Source: JAUIET01 sp964352475 | Lineage (GTDB): Bacteria > Pseudomonadota > Gammaproteobacteria > Pseudomonadales > JAUIET01 | Direction: 5' to 3' | Assembly: GCA_964352475.1 (NCBI GenBank) | Contig: CAYGSL010000016.1 | Location: 17,068 to 81,067, forward strand | DNA length: 64,000 nt | Part shown: positions 52,558 through 61,551 of the stretch, in pieces | Layout: the number at the start of each line of letters is the position of its first letter | How positions within the stretch are numbered: the first letter of the stretch is position 1 | Program-made: the position numbers and the translations under genes | Notes under the pieces: model-generated | What the model saw: the letters and a program-made list of their open reading frames with translations, nothing else | What the model was told of the DNA's origin: nothing | Databases searched by the model: none

Positions 52558-53462
52558 GTGGGTTTTGGAGTGCCTGGATTATCGTGCTCACAATTATCAC
52601 CTTGATTTTGTTAGTTTGGTTGCTGTTTGCAACGCGCAAGATAAAGGTTGATCGCGATGACAACACGACTGGCCATGTATACGACGGTATTGTGGAAGAA
52701 GACAACCCCTTGCCGGGGTGGTGGTTCACCATGTTCGTTTTGACGATTATATTTGGTGTTGGGTACCTGGTTGCGTATCCAGGCATGGGTTCATTTCAGG
52801 GCATGCTGGCTTGGAGTTCTGCCAATGAGCATGACCGGCGGGCAGCGCAAATCGACGAGTCATTTGCGAGTTCTATATCAGAGTTTCACAATCTTGGTGT
52901 AGAGCAGTTGGCTGTTAACCAAAAAGCGGTGAACATGGGCCGACGCTTGTTTTCTACCAATTGCTCTGTGTGCCATGGCAGTGCCGGGCAAGGCGGTTTT
53001 GGTTTTCCAAAGCTGGACGACAATGATTGGCAGTGGGGCGGGTCGCCTGAGCAAATAGTGCATTCCATTGCCAAAGGGCGCCAGGCGATGATGATTCCGT
53101 GGAAGGATATTTTAGGCGCACAAAACCTGCCTTTGGTAGCAAGCTATGTTGCCAGCTTGTCTGAAGGTGCGGCCGCCAGAAACAATATTGCCAGTGTTGA
53201 TCCGAATGATCTGGAAAAGGGCAAGGACCTGTATATGAAAAACTGCGTTGCCTGCCATGGCGCAGATGGCAGCGGCAATATATTACTGGGCTCGCCTGCA
53301 CTGAATGATGACATCTGGTTGTATGGCGGTTCGCTGGCGGAGATTCAGGTGTCTTTTAGCGCGGGTCGAAATGGCCAGATGCCGGCGCATCAGGGCCTGT
53401 TAAGTGACGACAAGATCAATCTGATCGCAGCTTATGTGCTGAGCTTGTCGGCAGGCAAGTAA
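52554..53462 (+). CDS. ccoP: cbb3-type cytochrome c oxidase subunit III (diheme)
   Basis: A 302-residue diheme cytochrome. Two helices at the N-terminus (about residues 5-25 and 57-79) are followed by CSVCH at residues 137-141 and CVACH at 231-235. It is the entry point for electrons from soluble cytochromes. The next gene ccoG starts six bases after the stop. Confidence 0.97.
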   Translation: MSGFWSAWIIVLTIITLILLVWLLFATRKIKVDRDDNTTGHVYDGIVEEDNPLPGWWFTMFVLTIIFGVGYLVAYPGMGSFQGMLAWSSANEHDRRAAQIDESFASSISEFHNLGVEQLAVNQKAVNMGRRLFSTNCSVCHGSAGQGGFGFPKLDDNDWQWGGSPEQIVHSIAKGRQAMMIPWKDILGAQNLPLVASYVASLSEGAAARNNIASVDPNDLEKGKDLYMKNCVACHGADGSGNILLGSPALNDDIWLYGGSLAEIQVSFSAGRNGQMPAHQGLLSDDKINLIAAYVLSLSAGK

Positions 53463-53468
53463 CTTTGC

Positions 53469-54872
53469 ATGAATGACAAGATCCCACTACAGGAATGGGC
53501 GCCTGCCGAAGTAGAAGAGCTTGATCTCTATGAAAAACGCGAGAAAATCTACACGCGTAAAATAGAGGGTTTCTTTCAAAAAATTCGTCAATACAGCGGC
53601 TGGCCCTTACTACTGGGCTATTTCTTGCTGCCCTGGTTGCAATGGGACGGTCGCCAGGCTGTGCTGTTTGATCTACCCGCCAGAAAGTTCTATATCTTCG
53701 GGCTCACCATCTGGCCTCAGGATTTGTCCATTCTGGCCTTGTTGTTAATCATTGCTGCATTTGCACTGTTTCTCGTGACTACGGTTGCCGGAAGGGTGTG
53801 GTGTGGTTACACCTGTCCGCAAACCGTTTGGACAGCCATCTTTATGTGGGTTGAGCAGAAGGTTGAAGGCACGCGCAATCAACGAATCAAGCTGGATAAA
53901 CAACCGTGGTCAGCGCAGAAGTTGGCGAAGAAGTCACTCAAGCACTTGATGTGGCTATGGGTGGCGTTTTCTACCGGCTTTACTTTTGTTGGCTATTTCA
54001 CCCCGGTTTACGAATTGGGCTGGCAAGTCTACTCGCTGAATATGCCGCTAACGCCACTTAGTTGGGTTGTTTTCTTTACCCTGGCAACTTACTTTAATGC
54101 TGGCTGGATGAGGGAGCAGGTTTGTCAATACATGTGTCCTTATGCACGGTTCCAGTCAGTCATGTTCGACCCTGAGACACTGATTGTTTCGTACAACCCT
54201 AACCGTGGTGAGCCGCGTGGCTCACGAAAAAAAGGCGCTCAATCCGCTGATTTGGGAGCCTGCATAGACTGCAAGTTATGTGTTCAGGTATGTCCCACCG
54301 GGATTGATATTCGCGAAGGTTTGCAATACGAATGCATCGCATGTGCATTGTGCATAGACGCTTGCGATTCGATAATGGAAAAAATGGACTACCCAAAGGG
54401 GCTAATCAGCTACACCACGGAAAACGCAATCAAACACAATGCGGTAGAGCATGGTGTCAAATTATTGCGTCCCAAAGTGCTTGTCTACTCCTCGGTGCTG
54501 TGCGTGATGGCATTGGTGTTTGCCTGGCGCGTCTTCTCTATCGATAATCTTGAGCTGAATGTTCTGCGCGACCGACAGGCCGTCAATACATCCGTTGCCC
54601 CTGGTATGGTTGAGAATCGATACACCATAAAAGTAGTCAATAAAAATGATGATCCTAAAGAGATTGCGCTAAGCCTGGATGCACCGGTTAATCTCAAGCT
54701 ACTCGGCCCAGAGCAAATTGTATTGCAGGCGGCTGAAGTCGCAAGTTTCCCGGTGCGGGTGCAAGCGGTTATTGATGAGGTTCCAGGCCTGGTATTGCCC
54801 ATAGTGTTTGTTATCAGTGATGATCAACAACAATACACGCATGAAAGCCGATTTATAAAGAGCCAACGATGA
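53469..54872 (+). CDS. ccoG: cbb3 oxidase assembly iron-sulfur protein CcoG (RdxA/FixG)
   Basis: A 467-residue membrane protein with about five helices and two 4Fe-4S clusters bound by 'CIDCKLCVQVCPTG' and 'CIACALCIDACD'. A cytosolic cluster domain is followed by a periplasmic Ig-like domain. It reduces copper for insertion into CcoN. It overlaps ccoH by four bases. Confidence 0.95.
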   Translation: MNDKIPLQEWAPAEVEELDLYEKREKIYTRKIEGFFQKIRQYSGWPLLLGYFLLPWLQWDGRQAVLFDLPARKFYIFGLTIWPQDLSILALLLIIAAFALFLVTTVAGRVWCGYTCPQTVWTAIFMWVEQKVEGTRNQRIKLDKQPWSAQKLAKKSLKHLMWLWVAFSTGFTFVGYFTPVYELGWQVYSLNMPLTPLSWVVFFTLATYFNAGWMREQVCQYMCPYARFQSVMFDPETLIVSYNPNRGEPRGSRKKGAQSADLGACIDCKLCVQVCPTGIDIREGLQYECIACALCIDACDSIMEKMDYPKGLISYTTENAIKHNAVEHGVKLLRPKVLVYSSVLCVMALVFAWRVFSIDNLELNVLRDRQAVNTSVAPGMVENRYTIKVVNKNDDPKEIALSLDAPVNLKLLGPEQIVLQAAEVASFPVRVQAVIDEVPGLVLPIVFVISDDQQQYTHESRFIKSQR

Positions 54873-55093
54873 CAACGAAGCTGCCCTGGTATAAAGAATT
54901 CTGGCCATGGTTCATTGTTGTGTTGATCGGTTCGGTTGCGATCGCCAGTGCGGTAACCATTCGTCTGGCACTTAAATACGATGACGCTCCGGCGTCTGGA
55001 AGCTATCAGAAGCAAGGCCTGGGTATTGTTGCAGATGATCCGGCTGAGGAATGGAAGCCCGAGCAAAAAGAGACCGGAGCGCAAAGACAATGA
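54869..55093 (+). CDS. ccoH: short FixH/CcoH-like assembly protein
   Basis: A 74-residue protein with the FixH start 'LPWYKEFWPWFIVVLIGSVAIAS' and one helix (about residues 12-33), then 'KYDDAPASGSYQKQGLGI', the family motif. The usual periplasmic domain of about 80 further residues is absent. The stop overlaps ccoI (ATGA), so this looks like a natural short form rather than a frameshift. Confidence 0.82.
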   Translation: MTTKLPWYKEFWPWFIVVLIGSVAIASAVTIRLALKYDDAPASGSYQKQGLGIVADDPAEEWKPEQKETGAQRQ

Positions 55094-57573
55094 GCGCCTG
55101 CTTTCACTGCGCGCAAGCGTTACCGAACAATGCGAGCTGGCGTATCGAAGAAAACGATGGGCGAAAAGACTTTTGCTGTCCTGCATGTTTGGCTGTATAC
55201 CAGTGCATACAATCGGGTGGCTTCGCTCAGTACTATGCCCGTCGCAGTAAACCAGCTGCAACTCCATTAGAAGCGCTGAGTTCTCAGAATTATCGGGATT
55301 ACGATAGCCTATTGGATTCCCTGGAGTTTGTTCGGAGGCAAGAGGGTCAATACTCTGCCGAACTACTGGTAACGGATTTGCGCTGCAGTGCCTGTGCCTG
55401 GTTGCTTGAATCGGTGCTGGGCCGTTTGCCAGGTGTGCTGTCCGTATCTGTCAGTCTTTATCAGAAAAAACTCAGCGTCAGCTGGCAAGCTGGCGAACTG
55501 CAGTTATCACAAATAATGCAACTTGCTGAGGAATACGGCTATACGACGCAGCCGTGGACAGAGTTTGCGCGCAACCGCGCCCAAATTGAAAGCAGAGAAC
55601 AGCTGCAGCGTCGGCTTGGGGTTGCCGGTTTGCTGATGATGCAAGTAGGTATGATGTCGATAGGGCTCTACGCCGGCGACTGGCAAGGCATGGACGATAG
55701 CACGCAGTCCCTGCTGCGCACCGCCAGTATGCTGCTAAGCGCGATTGCTTTGGTGTACTGTGCAGTACCGTTTTTAACAGGGGCTTGGCGCGCATTGCGT
55801 CATTTTCATCTGACTATGGATGTGCCTGTCAGCATTGCTCTGCTTACAGCCTTTACTTACAGCAGCTACGGTACCTTTTTTGGTTTGCCCCATGTGTATT
55901 TTGACACGGTGTGCATGTTTGTTTTCTTCCTTCTTTTAAGCCGATATGTAGAGGCGAGGTCGCGTGATGTGTTGCGTTCAAGTGATGGCAGTCTTTTACC
56001 CGCGGTTGCGCAGCGCCGTGTTGCTTGTGCCGCAGATGATCAAAGCGCGCCTGGCAGCGAGTATGTGTTGATTGGTGAGTTGCGAATTGGCGACGAAGTA
56101 TTGTGTAAACCTGGTGAAGTTGCGGCAAGCGACGGCTGGCTTGTCGATGGCCAATCCACGTTCGACGAGTCGGCATTCAGCGGAGAAAGTGATCCGGTAA
56201 ACAAAGCTTCAGGTGACAGAATACTGGCAGGCACTCGCAATCTTGACCAGACGGTTTGGTACCGAGTGAGTTGCCCTGCCAAAGCGAGCAGCATCACGCG
56301 AATTGATGAACTGGCGGAAACTGTTCGTGATACCAAGCCTGTTTACGCGCAGCTTATCGATCGCGTAAGTCCCTGGTTTACTGTGATTGTGCTGTTATTG
56401 GCAGGCATCACACTAGTGGCCTGGTGGTCTTCGGGTCTGGAAGCCGCCTTACTGGCCAGTCTCGCTGTGTTGATCATTAGCTGCCCCTGCGCATTGGCGT
56501 TGGCCACACCGGTGGCCTTGACGGCCGCACAAGGTCGCGCAAGAAGAGCAGGTGTGGTTCCCATGAGCTCACGGTTTCTAAGTACCTTGCCAAATGTCAG
56601 TGACATCGTATTCGACAAAACTGGCACACTGAGTGAAACGAGGTTAGCGGTCTCTGCCATAAGCGCCACTGGTTTGAGCAAAGAGCGTGCCTTGCAAATT
56701 TCTGCCAGTCTGCAGCAAGTGGCCAGTCACCCTCTTGCACTGTCTTTTACTCAAGCCAACGATGCTGTGTTGTTGGCAGTAAGCGAGCCCTGCTATCACG
56801 CTGGCGATGGCGTGTCAGGTCAGCTTGACGGCCACACGTTTCGTTTAGGCCGGCCGGACTGGGCGCTGCAAGTCTTGCCAGCCAACAACATTTCGCTGCC
56901 ACCTGAATGCCATAGCATCTTGTGCTCAAGTTCAGGTATGCAGGCATGCTTTGCAGTCAGCGAACAACTTCGCTACGACGCAGCGGAAACATGCAGTGAA
57001 TTGCGTGCCCTTGGATACCATGTCCATCTGCTCAGCGGTGATAATGTGCAAAAAGTAAATGATGCCGCTACGCAGCTTGATATTGAACATCCGCATTCCG
57101 CGATGCGCCCGGAGGACAAAGTAAATTTCATTTTGAAAATAAGGAATGCAGGCGGTACCAGCCTGATGATAGGTGATGGGGTAAACGATGCGCCGGTGCT
57201 GTCTGCAGCCGATGTATCAATGGCTATGCTTCACGCTGCAGATATTAGCAAGTCCAATGCTGACGCCGTACTACTAAGCGAACGTCTGATGGCGCTGCCA
57301 GAAATGTTGCGACTGGGTATAGAGACAAAACGCGTTATTCGGCAAAACGTATTGTGGGCGGTGACGTATAACGGTCTTAGTATACCGTTTGCCATGCTGG
57401 GTCTGGTACCGCCCTGGGCTGCCGCGATTGGTATGTCTTTGAGTTCTTTGGTCGTAATTACCAATGCACTGAGACTTAAGCGCGAATCAGTAGCGGGGCG
57501 GCAGTCTAATTCTGGCAGCGCAGCAGAATTTACAGGCTACGGAAGTATGGAAAGGATACCAAAGCATGCCTAG
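55090..57573 (+). CDS. ccoI: copper-translocating P-type ATPase CcoI (FixI)
   Basis: An 827-residue P1B ATPase delivering copper for cbb3 assembly. It starts with a Cys-rich zinc-finger-like segment ('CFHC' and 'CCPAC'), then a heavy-metal-associated domain with Cys99-Ser-Ala-Cys102, membrane motif Cys465-Pro-Cys467, phosphorylated Asp509 in DKTGT, and 'GDGVNDAP'. The ATG at 55090 overlaps ccoH by four bases; the ORF start at 55051 is rejected. Confidence 0.96.
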   Translation: MSACFHCAQALPNNASWRIEENDGRKDFCCPACLAVYQCIQSGGFAQYYARRSKPAATPLEALSSQNYRDYDSLLDSLEFVRRQEGQYSAELLVTDLRCSACAWLLESVLGRLPGVLSVSVSLYQKKLSVSWQAGELQLSQIMQLAEEYGYTTQPWTEFARNRAQIESREQLQRRLGVAGLLMMQVGMMSIGLYAGDWQGMDDSTQSLLRTASMLLSAIALVYCAVPFLTGAWRALRHFHLTMDVPVSIALLTAFTYSSYGTFFGLPHVYFDTVCMFVFFLLLSRYVEARSRDVLRSSDGSLLPAVAQRRVACAADDQSAPGSEYVLIGELRIGDEVLCKPGEVAASDGWLVDGQSTFDESAFSGESDPVNKASGDRILAGTRNLDQTVWYRVSCPAKASSITRIDELAETVRDTKPVYAQLIDRVSPWFTVIVLLLAGITLVAWWSSGLEAALLASLAVLIISCPCALALATPVALTAAQGRARRAGVVPMSSRFLSTLPNVSDIVFDKTGTLSETRLAVSAISATGLSKERALQISASLQQVASHPLALSFTQANDAVLLAVSEPCYHAGDGVSGQLDGHTFRLGRPDWALQVLPANNISLPPECHSILCSSSGMQACFAVSEQLRYDAAETCSELRALGYHVHLLSGDNVQKVNDAATQLDIEHPHSAMRPEDKVNFILKIRNAGGTSLMIGDGVNDAPVLSAADVSMAMLHAADISKSNADAVLLSERLMALPEMLRLGIETKRVIRQNVLWAVTYNGLSIPFAMLGLVPPWAAAIGMSLSSLVVITNALRLKRESVAGRQSNSGSAAEFTGYGSMERIPKHA

Positions 57574-57766
57574 CCTCTATTTACTTATTCCTATCGCTTT
57601 ATTGTTCGTTGGCCTTGCCGCTTCATTGTACTGGTGGGCAATTCGCAGCGGGCAATACAGAGATCTTGACCGCGAGGCTGATCGAATCTTGTATGAGGAT
57701 CTGGAACCGGTTAATGGTAACGCGGCTGACAATGACGCCAGTGAGGTAGACAGTGATGGGTCCTGA
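57566..57766 (+). CDS. ccoS: cbb3 oxidase maturation protein CcoS
   Basis: A 66-residue protein with one helix ('LYLLIPIALLFVGLAASLYWWAIRSGQYRDLD') and the family 'QYRDLDREADRILYED'. It is needed for heme and copper loading of CcoN. It overlaps ccoI by 8 bases and the next gene by 11. Confidence 0.93.
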   Translation: MPSLYLLIPIALLFVGLAASLYWWAIRSGQYRDLDREADRILYEDLEPVNGNAADNDASEVDSDGS

Positions 57767-58505
57767 TCTGCTTGCAGCGTTTATGCTGGGCCTGGCGGGC
57801 AGCACGCATTGCCTGACCATGTGCGGTGGTGTGCACAGCGTATTGGCGCTGAACAAACAGCCCAGCGCAAATGGATCCGTTGTGGCCAGTTCGCTGGGCG
57901 GTGAAGCGATCAGCAATGTCGCAATGTTTAGTCTCGGTAGAGTTCTGTCCTATGGTTTGGCGGGTTTGGCCCTGGGCAGCGTAAGCCACGTACTTCAGCT
58001 GGCAGCTCCTGCAATGGTCCCTTGGGCACGACTGTTGTCGGGTCTGTTACTCCTGGCATTGGCGTTTTACGCAGGTCGTTGGTGGATGGGGCTTGGCCGG
58101 GTAGAAAAACTGGCATCGATTTTCTGGAAGGCCATACAGCCAGCAACAGCGTCGCTGTTCCCGCCGCGATCAGGTTCTGGAGCGCTGGGCCTGGGTGCAC
58201 TTTGGGGTTGGATTCCCTGCGGCATGGTTTACAGCGCGTTAGCATGGGCGGTATTGGCCGGGCCGCCACTCCACGCAAGTATGCTAATGCTATTTTTTGG
58301 GCTTGGCACCTTACCCGCTATGTTATCGGCTGGCGCGTTGTCTCGCGGTTTGGCCGATGTTCTTGAAAAGTCTGCAGTTCGAAACGCGGGCGCAATGTTA
58401 CTGCTGTGCTTCGCGCTATGGACAATAGTCGACTCTGCCCTGGCTATTAATGCGATAGCGCTTTCGGATGCCGGTTCTATCCAACACCAGCATCACAACC
58501 ATTAG
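57756..58505 (+). CDS. TauE/SafE-like membrane protein of the cbb3 locus
   Basis: A 249-residue membrane protein with about six helices. 'GLAGSTHCLTMCGG' at residues 14-27 is the usual opening, with a Cys near the start that may touch copper; 'GALWGWIPCGMVYSALAWA' carries a second conserved Cys. The C-terminus is His-rich (HQHHNH). These proteins follow ccoS in many gammaproteobacteria and are thought to help copper handling. The ATG at 57756 is used; the GTG at 57753 is also in frame. Confidence 0.87.
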   Translation: MGPDLLAAFMLGLAGSTHCLTMCGGVHSVLALNKQPSANGSVVASSLGGEAISNVAMFSLGRVLSYGLAGLALGSVSHVLQLAAPAMVPWARLLSGLLLLALAFYAGRWWMGLGRVEKLASIFWKAIQPATASLFPPRSGSGALGLGALWGWIPCGMVYSALAWAVLAGPPLHASMLMLFFGLGTLPAMLSAGALSRGLADVLEKSAVRNAGAMLLLCFALWTIVDSALAINAIALSDAGSIQHQHHNH

Positions 58506-58514
58506 GAGGTTCAA

Positions 58515-59417
58515 ATGGCTGCCAAGTCAAAGAAAAAACAAGATATGAATCAGCAAAAAGTGATGCGCCGTTTACATGATGAACATACTTATATCGGTAA
58601 GCTTCGCCAATCTATGTCAGGAGAAATCGACAAGCTCAAAAACAGAGGTGCAGTTGACGTAGTGGTATTGCGAGACATGATGCGTTATTTAATGGAATAC
58701 CCTGATGTACACCATCATCCGCTTGAAGACAAAGTATTCGAGAAGCTGATTGCCTATGACGGCGCCGTGCGCTCAGACGTTTTGGAACTGTTAGCAGAGC
58801 ACAAAGACCTTGCTAGAGAAAGCCAGTATCTGTATCACAAACTCGATGCAATAGTGCACGGAACAGAAAAAATTCAAAAAAGTTTGTTGCGTGCCAGTCT
58901 GGTCGATTTTCTTGAGCTCTATGGCGAACATGTAAGGCGAGAGGAGTCGATTGTTTTCCCCGCGGCAGAAAAAATGCTTAGCGGTGCCGAATGGCGTGAC
59001 ATTGCAAAACATCTTCCGGAAGTTGATGATCCTGTTTTTGGGGAAAACAACAGCGAGAAATTTGCCAGACTGCGACGTCAGGTCGCCGAGGGTGCGGACT
59101 TGGCCGCCGCCGGTGTGGCAATGTCAGAAATGGTGGGTTTTTACGCAATCATCGGTGCTGCAGGCGCATTGTCTGAAGGCGCGTCTGAGTTAATGGCATT
59201 CAATCGCAAGCAATTGCGTGATTTCAGAGAGCAGAATGTCGCTGCATTTACAGAGGCTGATTCAGCGGCAGAGGCCATTTCGGAAGCGGCAAGGGTCAAT
59301 ACTCGCCTGCTTGGTAGGGGCGTATCCCATCGTCTAGGCATTACTAGTAAAACACTGCGCGCCGCCTACCTACCCATCTCCGAAGGACTGCAAGTGGTTA
59401 CGTCAATGGGAAAATAG
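58515..59417 (+). CDS. hemerythrin HHE domain protein with C-terminal extension
   Basis: A 300-residue protein. Residues 18-165 form the four-helix hemerythrin-like domain with 'LHDEHTYI', 'DVHHHPLED', 'LLAEHKDLA' and 'YGEHVRREESIVFP' supplying His and Glu ligands for a di-iron site. The last 130 residues are Ala-rich and helical with no named family. The domain senses or stores oxygen or NO. An excellent Shine-Dalgarno (AGGAGG) precedes the ATG. It follows the cbb3 locus by nine bases, so may be co-transcribed and tied to low-oxygen growth. Confidence 0.88.
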   Translation: MAAKSKKKQDMNQQKVMRRLHDEHTYIGKLRQSMSGEIDKLKNRGAVDVVVLRDMMRYLMEYPDVHHHPLEDKVFEKLIAYDGAVRSDVLELLAEHKDLARESQYLYHKLDAIVHGTEKIQKSLLRASLVDFLELYGEHVRREESIVFPAAEKMLSGAEWRDIAKHLPEVDDPVFGENNSEKFARLRRQVAEGADLAAAGVAMSEMVGFYAIIGAAGALSEGASELMAFNRKQLRDFREQNVAAFTEADSAAEAISEAARVNTRLLGRGVSHRLGITSKTLRAAYLPISEGLQVVTSMGK

Positions 59418-59462
59418 GCTCCATTCGTGAATGAAGGAGGTTTGAAGATCATCTAGCTTATT

Positions 59463-59500
59463 AGCCGGCGATGTATTTAATCATCGGCTTTCTCGTTCTT
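59463..59500 (+). terminator. probable Rho-independent terminator after the cbb3/hemerythrin run
   Basis: A hairpin with stem CGATG / CATCG extended by AGC / GCT across a small bulge and an eight-base loop, followed by a T-rich run (TTCTCGTTCTTTTT). The bulge lowers confidence. Confidence 0.5.
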
Positions 59501-59508
59501 TTTGTGAA

Positions 59509-59547
59509 TATAATTCGAATTTATAGAATGATCATTTAGGCTATACT
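59509..59547 (+). promoter_or_regulatory. LysR-type control region
   Basis: A near palindrome TATAATTCGAATTTATA at 59509-59525 fits a LysR-type T-N11-A site, followed by a -10-like TATACT at 59542-59547 with a poor -35. The site lies just upstream of the NhaR-like gene and probably mediates autoregulation. Confidence 0.45.
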
Positions 59548-59576
59548 TGGAGAGAATCGGCAAAGGATGAAGTCAC

Positions 59577-60479
59577 GTGCGCCATCTGAATTACAATCAT
59601 CTCCAATACTTCTGGACCGTAGTGCGAAAAGGCAGCATTGCCAAAGCCTCTGAAACTTTGCACCTTACGCCGCAAACGATAAGCGGGCAGTTAAAGCTGC
59701 TGGAAGATTCGGTTGGGCATGCGTTGTTTCATAGAGTCGGCAGAGGTCTGGTACCCAGCGAAATGGGTCAGGTGGTCTATCAGTACGCCGATGAAATATT
59801 TTCATTGGGAGCAGAGCTTGCCCAAAGAGTGAAGAGTGGTGATGAAGGTGTTCCGCTGTCGCTCAATGTTGGTGTGGTGAACTCCATTGCGAAGCTTATT
59901 TCGTACCGCATTGTACAGCCGGCGCTTGACGCTGAAGAGGGCCTTAAAGTGGTGTGCAATGAGGGACGATTGGAAACGCTGCTGGCGGATCTTGCCATTC
60001 ATAAGCTCGATATAGTTATATCAGACCGGCCGATTCCAACGGGGTTAAATGTGCGTGCTTTCAATCACGCCTTAGGTCAGAGCCCGATCGCATTTTTTGC
60101 TCAGCCTCGAACGGCAATTCATGCAGTAAAAAAATTTCCACGCTCATTGCATCAGGCGCCCATGCTGATGCCAGTGGAAACCAATGCCCTACGTCAGGGG
60201 CTGGACGATTGGTTTGATCAGATAGATGTTTCACCGAAAATAGTGGCGGAATTTGACGACAGCGCTTTACTAAAAGCTTTTGGCGAAGCAGGTACAGGGA
60301 TTTTCCCGGCTCCGGCGGCAATCACCGAGGAAGTGGAAAGAATGTATCACGTTCGTCGTATTGGTATAGCTGACGGCGTTACAGAATCTTATTACGCAAT
60401 TTCCCCAGAGCGGAAAATCAAGCATCCCGCTGTGGCAAGTATCACCGAAGTTGCGCGCACCAAGTTATTTAGTAAATAA
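59577..60479 (+). CDS. LysR-family regulator, NhaR-like
   Basis: A 300-residue LysR regulator starting at GTG (AAGGATGA upstream). The N-terminus 'LNYNHLQYFWTVVRKGSIAKASETLHLTPQTISGQLKLLED' is the NhaR version of the LysR HTH, and the effector domain starts near residue 90. NhaR controls the NhaA sodium/proton antiporter, but no nhaA is nearby, so the target here is unknown. Confidence 0.88.
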   Translation: MRHLNYNHLQYFWTVVRKGSIAKASETLHLTPQTISGQLKLLEDSVGHALFHRVGRGLVPSEMGQVVYQYADEIFSLGAELAQRVKSGDEGVPLSLNVGVVNSIAKLISYRIVQPALDAEEGLKVVCNEGRLETLLADLAIHKLDIVISDRPIPTGLNVRAFNHALGQSPIAFFAQPRTAIHAVKKFPRSLHQAPMLMPVETNALRQGLDDWFDQIDVSPKIVAEFDDSALLKAFGEAGTGIFPAPAAITEEVERMYHVRRIGIADGVTESYYAISPERKIKHPAVASITEVARTKLFSK

Positions 60480-60489
60480 CATTTAGGGC

Positions 60490-60834
60490 TTAGGAAAACG
60501 ACCATTCTCTATCCGACGCTTTAATGAGTCGAGACCGATCATTGCTGAACAGAGTTCGACGTTGCAGGTCTCGCCTTGCTCGCTGCAAGCACTGTCGAAT
60601 GGCAAATGCTCCGTCTCTGGCACTTACCTTAACCTTTGCTACATCGCGATTATGTTCGGCGATTGTTATCTCACAGCGGTAGGCCTTGCCACTCTCTGAT
60701 TGGCTATTGAGATCAACAAAGCGAACGTTGTATTCGCGATGACTTTCAATAGGCGGAAGATTTAGCGTGACTTCGCTTTCGATTAACTCCTGCCAAAGAT
60801 GATCCAGGCTATCGGCCATTTCGATATTCAACAT
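60490..60834 (-). CDS. small basic cytoplasmic protein, HPF/RaiA-like in part
   Basis: A 114-residue protein. The C-terminal part has 'VKVSARDGAFAIRQCLQRARRDLQRR', rich in Arg, loosely like hibernation-promoting factor proteins, though no signature is intact. The ATG at 60834 is chosen; the longer ORF to 60888 has a Cys-rich start without support. It is convergent with the NhaR-like gene. Family uncertain. Confidence 0.55.
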   Translation of the reverse strand: MLNIEMADSLDHLWQELIESEVTLNLPPIESHREYNVRFVDLNSQSESGKAYRCEITIAEHNRDVAKVKVSARDGAFAIRQCLQRARRDLQRRTLFSNDRSRLIKASDREWSFS

Positions 60835-61063
60835 GTTGCTATCCTCATTTCTTCTGACACCTAATACTAGCGATTGGCACGGACACAAACAGCAAGTTCT
60901 TTATCGTTTAGTGTTCGATTTTTTCGACTATTTGAGTATTCCCCATGTGCTCTTGATAGTTCGATTTACACGATGCTTAGCTGCGAAATAAACGTTTTTT
61001 CTCACTGCCATTCGTGGTCCATAGTTTACCTTGACAAAAGAGATTTGCATCAGAGGTGTAGCA

Positions 61064-61474
61064 ATGAGAACGTTGAAACTTGATTTGAACACTACCAGTT
61101 CAGCATTGGATGAAACAGGCAGGCGAGTACTGCTTCGCGCAATTGTATCGGCGGTAAATGCAGATGGTCATATGGATAAAGCCGAGTCACAGCGCCTTTT
61201 CGCAGAAGCTGATCATTTACAGCTTTCCATTGATGACCGTCTATTCTTGCTCGATGAGCTGCGTGAGCCCAAGACTCTGGAATCTCTAGCTGCTGAAGTA
61301 CAAGACGCAGCATTGGCAAGGCGAGTTTATAAGGCTGTATTGGCGGTACTTGACCAATGTCGCCCTGAATCAAGCCGGTATTTGATGCGACTGGCTGGAC
61401 TTCTCAATTTATCGGAAGGAGAAGCAGGCGCAATACGGGAGTTAAGTGATAATTCTCTCTTTCGCGCTGCGTAA
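61064..61474 (+). CDS. TerB/YebE-like small protein
   Basis: A 136-residue helical protein. 'LLRAIVSAVNADGHMDKAESQRLFAEAD' is the acidic TerB-type motif with a conserved Asp-Gly-x-x-Asp, and 'LLNLSEGEAGAIREL' the last helix. It probably has metal or phosphate-linked sensing function as in TerB. The ATG at 61064 has GAGGTG upstream. The 229 bases before it (60835-61063) hold no gene; a TTGACA at 61031-61036 is present, but no matched -10 was identified. Confidence 0.78.
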   Translation: MRTLKLDLNTTSSALDETGRRVLLRAIVSAVNADGHMDKAESQRLFAEADHLQLSIDDRLFLLDELREPKTLESLAAEVQDAALARRVYKAVLAVLDQCRPESSRYLMRLAGLLNLSEGEAGAIRELSDNSLFRAA

Positions 61475-61551
61475 AGCGTCGAAGGTCAAGAAAGTTTGCA
61501 GCCGTGTGGTTCAGTAGTACACTTGAGGCATCGTGCGCTTGAATTGGTGAT

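Noticed and set aside
54869..55093. Frameshifted full-length ccoH
   Set aside because: The stop is in a clean ATGA overlap with ccoI and the next frame is fully used by ccoI, leaving no hidden remainder.
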